Source of the DNA: an uncultured Cohaesibacter sp.
GTDB lineage: Bacteria; Pseudomonadota; Alphaproteobacteria; Rhizobiales; Cohaesibacteraceae
NCBI RefSeq assembly: GCF_963678225.1
Contig: NZ_OY782764.1
Coordinates: 2,361,001 to 2,425,000 of the forward strand
DNA length: 64,000 bases
Direction: 5' to 3'
Below, one piece after another: positions 27,729 to 37,553 of the stretch. The stretch's first letter is position 1. Each line of letters begins with the position of its first letter. A program made the translations under genes and the position numbers. The notes beneath the pieces are model-generated. The model saw only the letters and a program-made list of their open reading frames with translations, did no database searches and was not told the DNA's origin.

Positions 27729-29183
27729 GTGAAATATGTGAGCACGCGGGGCAATGCGCCTGAACTGGGCTTTTGTGATGCCATTCTGGCAGGGCTTGCC
27801 AGTGATGGCGGCCTGTATGTGCCGAAGGTATGGCCGACACTGAGCGATGAAGAAATCGCTTCGCTGGCAGGCAAGAGCTATGCCGATATCGCCTTTGCGG
27901 TCATGTGGCCCTATGTCGAAGGGGAAATCCCCGAAGCAACGTTCCGCACCATGATCAACGAGGCTTACGCAACGTTCCGTCATGACGCTGTTGCGCCTCT
28001 GGTCCAAACCGGCCCGAACGAATATGTGCTGGAGTTGTTCCACGGCCCGACGCTGGCTTTCAAGGATGTGGCCATGCAGTTGCTGGCCCGCCTGATGGAT
28101 TATGTGCTGGCCGAGAAGGGCGCCCGCGCTACAATCGTCGGTGCAACATCGGGCGATACGGGCGGGGCTGCCATCGAGGCTTTCCGCGGTCGTTCCAATA
28201 CCGATATTTTCATTCTCTTTCCCAATGGCAAGGTCTCTCCGGTGCAGCAGCGCCAAATGACCTCCGTGCTGGATGACAATGTGCATTGCATCGCGCTCAA
28301 CGGCAATTTCGATGATTGTCAGGGGCTTCTCAAGGACATGTTTGCTCATGAGAGCTTCCGCAACCGCATTGCTATGTCCGGTGTCAATTCGATCAACTGG
28401 GGCCGCATCATGGCCCAGATCGTCTATTATTTCTCATCCGCTCTGTCGCTGGGTGCGCCTTTTCGTCCGGTGTCCTTTACAGTGCCAACGGGGAACTTCG
28501 GCGATATCTTTGCTGGCTTCGTGGCCAAGCAGATGGGGCTGCCGATCGACAAGCTGATCATTGCCACCAACCAGAATGACATTCTGGCCCGCACGCTGGA
28601 AAGCGGCAGCTATGAGGTCAAGGGCGTAACCCCGTCCGTCTCTCCAAGCATGGATATTCAGGTTTCCTCCAACTTCGAACGCCTTCTGTTCGAGGTGCAT
28701 GAGCGCGACAGCTCTGCGGTCAACCGCATGATGGCGGGTCTCAAGCAATCCGGTTCCTTCTCGATTGATGAGCAGCCTCTCGCCCTGTTGCGCGATGGCT
28801 TCACGGCTGATCGGGCCAGCGAGGACGACACCGCAACAACCATCAAGACAGTGCTGGCTGATAGTGGCTATCTGCTTGATCCTCATTCCGCTGTCGGCGT
28901 ACATGTGGCACGTAAGTTTGCAGCTGCAGCCCTCAAGCAGAGCGAAGAGGAAGAGGCTGTGGCTGGCGGAGCTAATGTGCCGATGATTGTGCTCTCTACT
29001 GCGCATCCGGCCAAGTTCCCGGCGGCTGTTGAGGCTGCATCCGGTCAGTATCCATCCCTACCTGTCTGGCTGGGGGATCTGATGGAGCGTGAAGAGCGCC
29101 TCAGCGTTATCGACAACCAGCTCGATGATGTGGAAGCCTTCATTCTGGAACGCTCCCGCGCCGCCAACGACAAGGAGGACTGA
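27729..29183 (+). CDS. thrC: Threonine synthase
   Basis: Converts O-phosphohomoserine to threonine with pyridoxal phosphate. At 484 residues it is the larger form typical of proteobacteria. Features are the N-terminal KYVSTRGNAPELGF, the cofactor Lys in LAFKDVAMQLLARLMD, the phosphate-binding GATSGDTGGAA and FTVPTGNFGDIFAGF. The start is the GTG at 27729. It uses the product of thrB at 7.2 kb. The M16 peptidase and GNAT genes that follow are a common neighbourhood in Rhizobiales. Confidence 0.97.
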   Translation: MKYVSTRGNAPELGFCDAILAGLASDGGLYVPKVWPTLSDEEIASLAGKSYADIAFAVMWPYVEGEIPEATFRTMINEAYATFRHDAVAPLVQTGPNEYVLELFHGPTLAFKDVAMQLLARLMDYVLAEKGARATIVGATSGDTGGAAIEAFRGRSNTDIFILFPNGKVSPVQQRQMTSVLDDNVHCIALNGNFDDCQGLLKDMFAHESFRNRIAMSGVNSINWGRIMAQIVYYFSSALSLGAPFRPVSFTVPTGNFGDIFAGFVAKQMGLPIDKLIIATNQNDILARTLESGSYEVKGVTPSVSPSMDIQVSSNFERLLFEVHERDSSAVNRMMAGLKQSGSFSIDEQPLALLRDGFTADRASEDDTATTIKTVLADSGYLLDPHSAVGVHVARKFAAAALKQSEEEEAVAGGANVPMIVLSTAHPAKFPAAVEAASGQYPSLPVWLGDLMEREERLSVIDNQLDDVEAFILERSRAANDKED

Positions 29184-29383
29184 GGGCATAAAGGCCCCGG
29201 AAAAAAAACGGAGAATCCCGGAACAATCATTTCCGGAACGATCCAGGATGACCCATCAATAAAAGGGCGCGCTAGGCCCCGTCTTCGCCTTTTCGCACAA
29301 AGGAATGACACCTGAGTTCGGGCGCGCACCTTCGGTCGCTTCAGTTTGATTCTGAAGAGGTCGGAAAAAGGAGCAGAACCCCA

Positions 29384-30664
29384 TTGTCCGTCAATATGAC
29401 CCGCCTTGCCAATGGCATGACCGTCGTGTCCGATCAGATGCCCCACCTGAAAAGCTCTGCCGTTGGCGTCTGGGTCAATGCGGGGTCGCGCTCTGAAGAC
29501 GAAAATGAGCACGGTATTTCCCACCTGTTGGAGCATATGGCATTCAAGGGCACGGAAACCCGCTCAGCGGTGCAGATTGTCGAAGAGATCGAGTCTGTTG
29601 GCGGCGATGTGAATGCCTCTACGGGGATTGAGAATACGTCCTATTTTGTCCGTATTCTTGAGGATGACTTGCCGCTGGCCATCGATATTCTGGGTGACAT
29701 TCTGGCCAATTCCACCTTCGATGAGGAGGAGCTTGAGCGCGAAAAGCAGGTCATCATTCAGGAAATCGGCGCTGCCTACGATATGCCGGAAGACCGTGTC
29801 TTCGATCACATTCTGGAACAGGCCTATCCGGATCAACCGCTGGGACGTACCATTCTGGGGACGCCGGAAACGGTTCAGGGCTTTTCATCCTTCGATATCG
29901 AAAATTACATGGGCACCCATTATCACGGCCCCAACATGATCCTGTCTGCTGCCGGGGCGGTGCGCCATGACGATCTGGTCGATTTGGGCGAAAAAGCTTT
30001 CTCCGGCTTCAGTAAGACCCCGCCCAAGCCCTTGCAAAAGGCTGTCTACAAGGGCGGTGAAAGTCGCGATTTGCAAAAGGATCTGATGGAAGCGCAGGTG
30101 GTGCTGGGCTTTGAGGGCTGCTCCTTTATTGATGATGACTATTATGTTGCCCAACTGCTTGCGGCCATTCTGGGCGGGGGCATGTCTTCTCGCCTGTTCC
30201 AAGAGGTGCGCGAGAAGAGAGGGCTTTGCTATTCCATCTACACGCTGCATTGGGGCTTTGAGGATAGCGGCTTGTTCGGCATTCATGCTGCTACTGCCGC
30301 GGAGCATCTTCCCGAGTTGCTGCCAGTGATTACCGGCGAACTGACCCGGGTGGCCGAAGACCTCACCCAGCAGGAACTCGAACGCGCCCGAGCCCAGATC
30401 AAGGCCGGCTTGTTGATGGGAACCGAAAGCCCGGCCTCGCGCGCCAGCCAGTTATCTAGACAGGTGGTGCTTTATGGTCGTCCGCGGCTGTTGGAAGAGA
30501 TGGAAGAAACCGTTGCCGATGTGTCCGTTGCGGATGTACGTAAGCTGGCCGAAAAGATATTCTGTTCCGGAGTTCCCTCCATGGCGTCGGTTGGGCCGGT
30601 GCAGAATCTGATGTGGATTGATGAAGTTGCCGACCGTCTCGGTGCCCCTCGCCCCAAAGTCTGA
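29384..30664 (+). CDS. M16-family zinc peptidase (processing-peptidase-like)
   Basis: A 426-residue metallopeptidase of the pitrilysin / mitochondrial processing peptidase beta family. The inverted zinc motif HLLEH is followed by MAFKGT, and the third ligand lies in EREKQVIIQEI about 75 residues on. The C-terminal substrate-binding half contains GGGMSSRLFQEVREKRGLCY. The TTG at 29384 is chosen because GGAG lies nine bases upstream; an internal ATG at 29396 lacks a ribosome site. Bacterial homologues beside thrC are often called PepR or Mpp, but their substrates are not established. Confidence 0.92.
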   Translation: MSVNMTRLANGMTVVSDQMPHLKSSAVGVWVNAGSRSEDENEHGISHLLEHMAFKGTETRSAVQIVEEIESVGGDVNASTGIENTSYFVRILEDDLPLAIDILGDILANSTFDEEELEREKQVIIQEIGAAYDMPEDRVFDHILEQAYPDQPLGRTILGTPETVQGFSSFDIENYMGTHYHGPNMILSAAGAVRHDDLVDLGEKAFSGFSKTPPKPLQKAVYKGGESRDLQKDLMEAQVVLGFEGCSFIDDDYYVAQLLAAILGGGMSSRLFQEVREKRGLCYSIYTLHWGFEDSGLFGIHAATAAEHLPELLPVITGELTRVAEDLTQQELERARAQIKAGLLMGTESPASRASQLSRQVVLYGRPRLLEEMEETVADVSVADVRKLAEKIFCSGVPSMASVGPVQNLMWIDEVADRLGAPRPKV

Positions 30665-30996
30665 TCCGCGCCCTGTGCTATCATTTTTGGCGCGACAGCA
30701 CGGAAAAAGCCCTCAAAGAGGCGCATTTGAATGAAAATGTGCCGTAACAGTCGATGATTGGGCAAGAATTTCAAAGCTTTTCAAAAAGTATGTCTTTCCC
30801 TTGGTCATTTCTCTGCGTTAAGCTTTGATATTGGCATTGGATGATGGTTGCCAAGGCTCTTTTGCGAGACCGGGTGCATGAGAGCGGAAGGTGACCTTTC
30901 TACGAATGCCTTGGCCGACAATCCTGCCCGCTCTGCTTCCGCCAACAAGGAAGCTTTGAGTGGCTGATCTTGTTTGCATATTGGAAAGGCATGGAC
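30665..30996. other. Intergenic stretch before the GNAT gene
   Basis: A 332-base gap. The minus-strand frame across it (30805-31740) is antisense to the GNAT gene and has no family features. Nothing else was recognised. Confidence 0.4.
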
Positions 30997-31674
30997 ATGT
31001 TTCCTGAGAAAGCTGCCCGCTTCAAAGGGATCCGCGCTGGAGCATCCGCCAGCTTTTTTACGGCAGCCTTTGGCTCGCTCGTAAGCCGACCCTCGGTGCG
31101 TGGGGCTGTCCACCCACGCTTGAGTGGGCATAGCCTCTATCTGCGTCACCCGGTTAAGGGCGATTTTGCCCAATGGGTCAGACTGCGAACAGCCAGTGCC
31201 GGGTTCCTCAAGCCTTGGGAACCGATCTGGCCGCGGGATGATTTGACAATGCGCGGTTATCGGCGTCGGCTGGATCAATATAGCCGAGACCGCAAGACCG
31301 GCCGCGCCTTGCCCTATCTGATTTTCGATGCCAGAGACAATCGCCTGCTGGGCGGGGTCAATGTTAGCAACATACGCAGAGGGATTTGCCAGACGGCAAC
31401 CATTGGTTACTGGATGGGGGAAAATCACGCAGGACAAGGAAATATGAGCCGGGCTCTGGCCTTGCTTCTGCCCTATTTGTTTGATTGTCAGGGCCTTCAT
31501 CGCATCGAGGCGGCCTGTTTGCCAACCAATAGCGCATCCATCTCGGTGTTGAAGAAATCGGGCTTTCAGCTGGAAGGCAAAGCGCGTAGCTATCTCTGCA
31601 TCAACGGACAATGGGAAGACCATCTGCTCTTCTCTGCCTTGCGCAGTGATGTCATCATGTCTGTCGGTTTTTGA
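30997..31674 (+). CDS. GNAT N-acetyltransferase (RimJ-like)
   Basis: A 225-residue acetyltransferase. After about 40 variable residues comes LYLRHPVKGDFAQWVRLR with the conserved FLKPWEPIWP. The acetyl-CoA site follows, with GYWMGENHAGQGNMSRALAL and RIEAACLPTNSASISVLKKS, which is the pattern of the RimJ/RimL protein N-terminal acetyltransferase group. The ATG at 30997 has AAAGG at good spacing; ATG 30991 is an alternative. The order thrC, M16 peptidase, GNAT, EAL protein looks conserved. The acceptor is unknown. Confidence 0.88.
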   Translation: MFPEKAARFKGIRAGASASFFTAAFGSLVSRPSVRGAVHPRLSGHSLYLRHPVKGDFAQWVRLRTASAGFLKPWEPIWPRDDLTMRGYRRRLDQYSRDRKTGRALPYLIFDARDNRLLGGVNVSNIRRGICQTATIGYWMGENHAGQGNMSRALALLLPYLFDCQGLHRIEAACLPTNSASISVLKKSGFQLEGKARSYLCINGQWEDHLLFSALRSDVIMSVGF

Positions 31675-31928
31675 AAATGGGCCGCATCGGTTCGGTTGCT
31701 GGAGCGATTCCATTTTGTGATGGAATGTCCGATTGGCCATGGACAGACAAGAAGTGATGCTGCGAATAACGCGCGTGTAAGGGGAAACCTTGCCTTCATA
31801 ACAGCCTAAGCAGCCTTTTCCTTTTTAAAAAGGCAGGAAATTGAGAATTACGCCTTGTATGGCGCAAAGCAAAATTTTAACTATGGTGCACTGCATCCAC
31901 ACGGATGCTGAATGAGAGAGGGCCCCTG

Positions 31929-34900
31929 GTGAATCGCGTATCCGTCCTGATCATATCTCTTCTGGCCATGATCCTTGGCTTGGTGGCCACGTCTGCCGCA
32001 TGGGCCGTGGAAGCTGTCGATGTCAATGCCGACACCAAAGTGCTCAAGCTGGACAATGTGGTCGAGTTTTATGAGGGCGATGAAGATCGTTTGCAGGTGT
32101 CGACCGCGCCCGGCCCTGATGGCATCGTTCGCCGCATTGAAGTGCGCGCCCGCCAGCAAGGCTCTGTGCCGGGCTGGTTCGTGTTTGCGCTTGCCAACAA
32201 TACGGACCGCCAGATTGACCGCTATCTGGTCGTGCCCCATTTTCAGCTTTCTGGCTCCGGTCTGCTAAAGCCCGATCTGGGAGACCGGCGGGTCTATTCC
32301 ATTTCCACCTCGCAAGGCTTTGCGCCAGAGCGTATCCCCGATACAGAGGCTGACGTGTTTCGCGTCACGCTCGACCCGGGCAATGTGGTTACCTTCGTTG
32401 GCGAGCAAAGCTCCAAAAGCCTGACGAGCCTCACTCTTTGGCAGCCCGAGGCCTATAAGGACTATGTCAACAGCTACACCTTTTATCGCGGCATCGTGCT
32501 CGGTATTGCCGGCCTGTTGGCACTGTTCCTGACGATCCTGTTTGTCGTCAAGGGTGCAGCCATGTTCCCGGCGGCGGCCTTATTGGCTTGGTCCGTGCTC
32601 GCCTATCTGGCGATCGACTTCGGTTTCATGGGCCGGTTATTCGATATTCCAACCGCGCATGAGCCAATCTGGCGCGCCGTGGCTGAGGTCGCTTTTTCCG
32701 CCTCCATTCTTATTCTGCTCTTTACTTATCTCACGCTGCATCGATGGCATGTGCGCTATCTGCACGCCTCCGGCGTCTGGTTGCTGTTCCTCATCGTTGT
32801 TCTTGGCGTAGCGCTTTATGATCCGTCCCTTGGCGCCGGTATCGCACGTCTGTCCATGGTGATCACGGCAGTCGCCGGTTTTGCCGTTATCCTATATCTC
32901 TCCTATACCGGATTTGACCGGGCCATCATGTTGATCCCGACCTGGATTCTGATGCTGCTCTGGTTGCTCGCTGCGGGTGCTGCCGTGGCCGGTGTGCTGG
33001 ACAATGATCTGGTGCAGCCTGCGCTCAATGGTGGCTTGGTGCTGTTGGTGCTGCTCTTCTGCTTCACTATCATGCAGCATGCCTTCTCTGGCGGCATTCT
33101 CGCACAGGGCATCGTGTCCGATAGCGAACGACGGGCGTTGGCCATTGTCGGCTCGGGCGATATCGTCTGGGACTGGGATGTCCCGCGCGATCGCATGCAT
33201 ACCTCCCGCGAGGCGGAAAAGCTTTTGGGCCTCAAGCGCGGTGCTCTGGAAGGGCCGGCCCGCGATTGGCTAGATCTGATCCACCCGCAGGATAAAGACC
33301 GGTTCACCGCCGTGCTGGATGCCATTATCGAGCAACGTCGCGGACGAGTGAATCTTGATTTCCGCTTGCGCGCTGAAGACGGTCATTATCACTGGTTCCG
33401 CCTGCGGGCGCGCCCCGTTGTTGGCACCGATGGCGAAGTCGTGCGTTGCGTGGGCACTTTGCTGGATACCACCAACCAGCGGACCGCCGAAGAACGTATG
33501 CTCCATGATGCTGTGCATGACAATCTTACCGGGCTGGCCAACCGCGAATTGCTCTATGACCGCCTGACCGCGGCCATGAACCGCACCAAGGCCGAAGGAG
33601 CGGCGAGACCCGCTACGCTTCTGATCGACATCGACAATTTTCGCGATATCAACGACAATTACGGCCTGTCTGTCGGTGACTCCATTCTGCTCACGGTCGC
33701 CCGCCGACTGACCCGTTTGCTCAAGGTGCAGGATTCGATTGCGCGCTTCTATGGTGACCAGTTCGCCATTGTACTTCTGTCTGAACAGCAGCCCGAGCGT
33801 ATTGCTGTCTTTGCCGATAGTGCCCGCAAAGTGTTGCGCGCGCCGATCGTTTTCGGCGACAAGGAACTGAGCCTGTCGGTTTCCATCGGCATTGCTATTC
33901 ATGATATTCAGGCCCATATGACCGCTGCCGATGTGGTCAATGACGCCGAGCTGGCACTTTATCATGCCAAGCGCATGGGCGGGGATCGTATCGAACCCTT
34001 CCGGCCCTCTCTGCGCCAACAGGGCAAGCTGCGAGGTCCGCTAGACAAGGATCTGCAGGCTGCCATCGAACGCAATGAGTTCGAGATCGTCTATCAGCCG
34101 ATCGTGGATCTGGAATCGCGCATGATTCAGGGCTTCGAAGCACTGACCCGCTGGCATCACCCGCAGCGCGGGCTCATTCCGCCGTCTGAATTCATTCCGG
34201 CAGCCGAGCGCACAGGCTATATCCTGCCGCTTGGGCTTTATGTCATGGAGCAGGCTGCTCGCCAGCTCAACCAGTGGCAACAGGCGCTGGAGGGCATGGA
34301 CCGGCTTTTCATGAGCGTGAATGTGTCGTCCCAGCAGCTGCTGCGCCATGACCTTATCAATGATGTGAAAACCATCCTGTCACGCTCCAGCGTCAATGCC
34401 GGTACCTTGAAGCTGGAACTGACCGAGAGTCTTGTGATGGAAAATCCCGAATATGCTTCTCAGGTACTGATGCGCCTGCGTCAACTGGGGGCAGGGCTTT
34501 CTCTGGATGATTTCGGCACAGGCTATTCGTCGCTGTCCTATCTACAGCACTTCCCGTTCGACACGCTGAAAATTGACAAGAGTTTTGTCGTCAGTGACAA
34601 GGGCACGTCGCAGGTTATCTTGCAATCCATCGTCAAGCTTGCCCATGATCTGGGGTTAAGCCTTGTTGCCGAAGGGATTGAAAGTGAGCAGTCTGTCGAG
34701 CAATTGAGCACCATGGGCTGCCCGTTGGGACAGGGATATCTGTTTGGCAAACCGCTCACAGCTCAGGATGCCGAAGTCCTGTTGACCAAGCAGATTGATC
34801 TGGCCCGTCAGATGCAGCAGGAAATGCAGGCTCGCCGCCAGCGCGCCGCGCAGGAAGCTGCTGCTCAGAAAGCTGAGGAAGAACGCCGTCTGCGCGAAGA

Positions 34901-36548
34901 AAAGCGCCGCAAGGACGCCGAGGAGCTCGAACGTGCTCAGACCCACGCCCGGGAAGTTGCTGCCCAAGGGTTCAAAACCCCTGAACCTGTGCGAAAGCAA
35001 CCTGAACAAGCCAAAGCTGAGCCTACGGCCAAAGAGGCAGCTGAAGACGATTCTCTTGAAGCGATGCTCGCCGAGAGTCTGGCTGTTGATCTGGAAGACG
35101 CGACAGACCAGACAGGCAACGCAGGCAGTAGCAATAGAGAAGAGAAGGCTGCGGCTGGCAAAGCGGCGCAGTCTTTCGAGCTGAAGGCCGGTGACATTAC
35201 CAGAACGGCCCGTCAAACGCTTTCCAGCCCTTTGCCTCGAAAAGCTGCCCCTCAAGCAGACGCTGTGCAAGGGAAGGCAGAAGAGAGCACGGAACCGAGG
35301 CGCCAGAACGCTTCGCAGCACGCCGCGCCGCAAACGCCTCATCCGCATCAACCTTCTGCCAAAGAGGCAAAGAAGGATGCCGTGGCATTCGATCTTCAGT
35401 CATCTCTTGAAGAAGCGGTTGGCTCCGCAGCTCAAGAAGCGGTTGCCGTCATGTCCGGCCAAGAGGCGGACGAGAAGACAAAGCCCGGAAAGGCCGCTGG
35501 TCGCTTCGGCGCTTCATTGCGCGAGAAGATGAGTGGCGCCAAATCTCTCCTCTCCAATCCGTTCAAGAAGACGGACGATGCAAAGGATGGCTCCGGCGCT
35601 TCCCAAACGGATGCTCCAGTTCCCATGCCAAAGGTTGCAGCGTCCAATCGACCTGCCGCGAACAAGGCGCAGCAGGGCAAAGGTCCGCGCAGAGGCCCGC
35701 AGAAAGGCACCCCTCAGGGTGGTCCGGCTGGCAAGGGCCAAGGTGGCAATAGACAGGGCAACGGGCAGGCCAATCGACAAGGCGCGGCTCAGGCTGGCCG
35801 GGGTCAGGCGGCACAAGGACAGCCAGCGCAAGGCCCGGCTTCACAGGCTATAGGCCATCAGGGGCAGGGGCCTGCTCATTCTCAAGGCCAACGCGATGCC
35901 CAAGGGCGTTCTGTGGCTCAAGGTCAACCCAATCAGGCAGGCGCAGCTGCTGGTCAGAACCGTCCGGCAGATCCTTCTCAGGGCGGCCCGCGTCAGGGTG
36001 GCGCTTTGGGCGGGCCTCAAGGCAATAACCAGTCTGGGCCAAGAATTGCTCAGCAAGACACTCAGCGTGCGCCCGCTGCTCATGCTGCGCAAGGGGCTCC
36101 GGCGGCGAATGCTGCAGACGAGAGCAAAGCGCAATCTCCAGCGCACTCAAAGCCGCAGGCTCAGCCGCTGCCACAACAACAAGCGCCAGCATCCGTTCCT
36201 GTCGAGCCCGTCCGCTCTCCTGAGGGAAAATCGGCCTTGATGGAAACCACGGCAGCGCCAGCCGTAGATGCGGGCGTGGCCTCTGAGCCCAAGCCCGCTG
36301 CAGGAAGTCATCCTGTCGTGGCAGAAGCAGAGGGTACCACGCAGCCGGTCGTGCCGGAGCAAACAGTATCCGAGCGTCAGCCGGAAGGGGGCAGTGCTGC
36401 AGGTCCGTCTCAGTTGTCAGACGCCGAGAGCGCCAAGGCTCAGGACGATGGCGAATTTCCGTTCAACATGCCGGATCTTTCCAATATTGATCAGGATATT
36501 GCATCGGCCATTCAGCAGGCCATGCGGGGAGGCGGCAAGAAGTCCTGA
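31929..36548 (+). CDS. Giant 7TM-PAS-GGDEF-EAL protein with disordered tail
   Basis: A 1539-residue membrane c-di-GMP phosphodiesterase. Layout: signal peptide (1-28); periplasmic domain (about 30-180); seven membrane helices (about 185-390), as in 7TMR-DISM receptors; PAS/PAC (about 400-525); a cyclase domain whose motif is YGDQF (608-612), so probably inactive; and an EAL domain with EALTRW at 737, DDFGTGYSSL, LKIDKSF and EGIES, so probably active. A charged helical segment starts at 960 (EEERRLREEKRRKDAEELER). About 530 residues rich in Ala, Gln, Gly, Pro and Lys follow, with many QGQ-type units (about 1230-1420). The end is FPFNMPDLSNIDQDIASAIQ plus a basic tip. The GTG at 31929 follows GAGGG; an ATG at 31905 is possible. 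Confidence 0.9.
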   Translation: MNRVSVLIISLLAMILGLVATSAAWAVEAVDVNADTKVLKLDNVVEFYEGDEDRLQVSTAPGPDGIVRRIEVRARQQGSVPGWFVFALANNTDRQIDRYLVVPHFQLSGSGLLKPDLGDRRVYSISTSQGFAPERIPDTEADVFRVTLDPGNVVTFVGEQSSKSLTSLTLWQPEAYKDYVNSYTFYRGIVLGIAGLLALFLTILFVVKGAAMFPAAALLAWSVLAYLAIDFGFMGRLFDIPTAHEPIWRAVAEVAFSASILILLFTYLTLHRWHVRYLHASGVWLLFLIVVLGVALYDPSLGAGIARLSMVITAVAGFAVILYLSYTGFDRAIMLIPTWILMLLWLLAAGAAVAGVLDNDLVQPALNGGLVLLVLLFCFTIMQHAFSGGILAQGIVSDSERRALAIVGSGDIVWDWDVPRDRMHTSREAEKLLGLKRGALEGPARDWLDLIHPQDKDRFTAVLDAIIEQRRGRVNLDFRLRAEDGHYHWFRLRARPVVGTDGEVVRCVGTLLDTTNQRTAEERMLHDAVHDNLTGLANRELLYDRLTAAMNRTKAEGAARPATLLIDIDNFRDINDNYGLSVGDSILLTVARRLTRLLKVQDSIARFYGDQFAIVLLSEQQPERIAVFADSARKVLRAPIVFGDKELSLSVSIGIAIHDIQAHMTAADVVNDAELALYHAKRMGGDRIEPFRPSLRQQGKLRGPLDKDLQAAIERNEFEIVYQPIVDLESRMIQGFEALTRWHHPQRGLIPPSEFIPAAERTGYILPLGLYVMEQAARQLNQWQQALEGMDRLFMSVNVSSQQLLRHDLINDVKTILSRSSVNAGTLKLELTESLVMENPEYASQVLMRLRQLGAGLSLDDFGTGYSSLSYLQHFPFDTLKIDKSFVVSDKGTSQVILQSIVKLAHDLGLSLVAEGIESEQSVEQLSTMGCPLGQGYLFGKPLTAQDAEVLLTKQIDLARQMQQEMQARRQRAAQEAAAQKAEEERRLREEKRRKDAEELERAQTHAREVAAQGFKTPEPVRKQPEQAKAEPTAKEAAEDDSLEAMLAESLAVDLEDATDQTGNAGSSNREEKAAAGKAAQSFELKAGDITRTARQTLSSPLPRKAAPQADAVQGKAEESTEPRRQNASQHAAPQTPHPHQPSAKEAKKDAVAFDLQSSLEEAVGSAAQEAVAVMSGQEADEKTKPGKAAGRFGASLREKMSGAKSLLSNPFKKTDDAKDGSGASQTDAPVPMPKVAASNRPAANKAQQGKGPRRGPQKGTPQGGPAGKGQGGNRQGNGQANRQGAAQAGRGQAAQGQPAQGPASQAIGHQGQGPAHSQGQRDAQGRSVAQGQPNQAGAAAGQNRPADPSQGGPRQGGALGGPQGNNQSGPRIAQQDTQRAPAAHAAQGAPAANAADESKAQSPAHSKPQAQPLPQQQAPASVPVEPVRSPEGKSALMETTAAPAVDAGVASEPKPAAGSHPVVAEAEGTTQPVVPEQTVSERQPEGGSAAGPSQLSDAESAKAQDDGEFPFNMPDLSNIDQDIASAIQQAMRGGGKKS

Positions 36549-36676
36549 GATTTCTTGCCATTCACTCTGGCTCTTGACTTGGAAAAGTCGGCTTGATGAT
36601 GGCGGTTATTTGCGTTTCGCGACAATCAGAGAATTTTCGGGGGGTACGCCAAGCGGCACGTCTCAAGTGGCGCGCC

Positions 36677-37264
36677 TTAGGCGTGCCCGGCCTCGCTGGA
36701 TAGCATCGACAGATCAATGCCCAAAAGCTTGAGCCCGGCCTCATAGCGCTGGTCCGGAGCGCATTCAAACAGTAAGGACCGGTCGGCGTTGCAGGTCAAC
36801 CAGCTGTTATTCTGCAATTCGTCTTCCAACTGTCCGGGAGACCACCCGGCATAGCCAAGCGTCAGCAGCGCCGAACTGGGGCCTTTGCCTTCGGCCAAAG
36901 CCTTCAGGATTTCAACCGTGGCCGTCAGGCAGATTTCACTGGAAACAGCGAGCGTAGATGCTTCCAGTTGATAGTCGGCACTATGCAGCACGAAGCCACG
37001 CCCCTGATCCACCGGCCCACCATCAAGCACATCCATGCTCTGCAGGGGTTGGGGCAGATTGATCATGTCTTCCTCATCGCTCAGGATATCGACCTGACGC
37101 AAAAGATCAGGGAAGGTGATTTGGCTGGATACATGATTGACCACAAGGCCCATCGCCCCATCTTCGGAATGAGAGCATAAATAGACAACAGAGCGCTCGA
37201 AATGCGGCCCCTTCAGGTTTGGCATGGCAATAAGAAACTGTCCCTCCAATGAAGAAGGCATCAT
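36677..37264 (-). CDS. YqgE/AlgH family protein
   Basis: A protein of about 195 residues of the DUF179 family. Signature segments are SLEGQFLIAMPNLKGPHFER, SVVYLCSHSEDGAMGLVVNH, VLDGGPVDQGRGFVLH and LTLGYAGWSPGQLEDEL. The family is often called a putative transcriptional regulator from the Pseudomonas algH work, but it has no known DNA-binding domain and its function is uncertain. The start is unclear: ATG codons lie at 37264, 37297 and 37321, none with a strong ribosome site. It is convergent with the giant EAL gene and divergent from the DsbD-N-like gene. Confidence 0.92.
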   Translation of the reverse strand: MMPSSLEGQFLIAMPNLKGPHFERSVVYLCSHSEDGAMGLVVNHVSSQITFPDLLRQVDILSDEEDMINLPQPLQSMDVLDGGPVDQGRGFVLHSADYQLEASTLAVSSEICLTATVEILKALAEGKGPSSALLTLGYAGWSPGQLEDELQNNSWLTCNADRSLLFECAPDQRYEAGLKLLGIDLSMLSSEAGHA

Positions 37265-37553
37265 GCTTGACTGTTGTTTTGTTACGTGCTCGATCATATC
37301 AATAAAGGTAACTGCGTGCATGGCGCGCTGTAAAGCGCTTCAATGGGGTGACTTGTCATCAAGCTATGTTTCATCACATAAAATTGTGTGTAGCCGGAGA
37401 TGCAAATCACAATAAGCATAGATGGTAGCCATAATAAGTTCAATTTTGAAGGCCAATGATGAACGAACGGGTTTTTGCCTAGACTGTCCAGCGTCATCAT
37501 GCCGGTGTGACGCGTCACCCGTTAAAGCCCGCGCAGTAAAACAGGTGAAGCCC

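Noticed and set aside
30805-31740. 311-residue minus-strand frame across the GNAT gene
   Set aside because: Antisense to a clear GNAT domain; the sequence has no protein-like pattern.
35640-36180. Possible DNA-level minisatellite in the tail of the EAL protein
   Set aside because: The QGQ-like units vary in sequence and length at the DNA level; this is amino-acid low complexity, not an exact repeat array.
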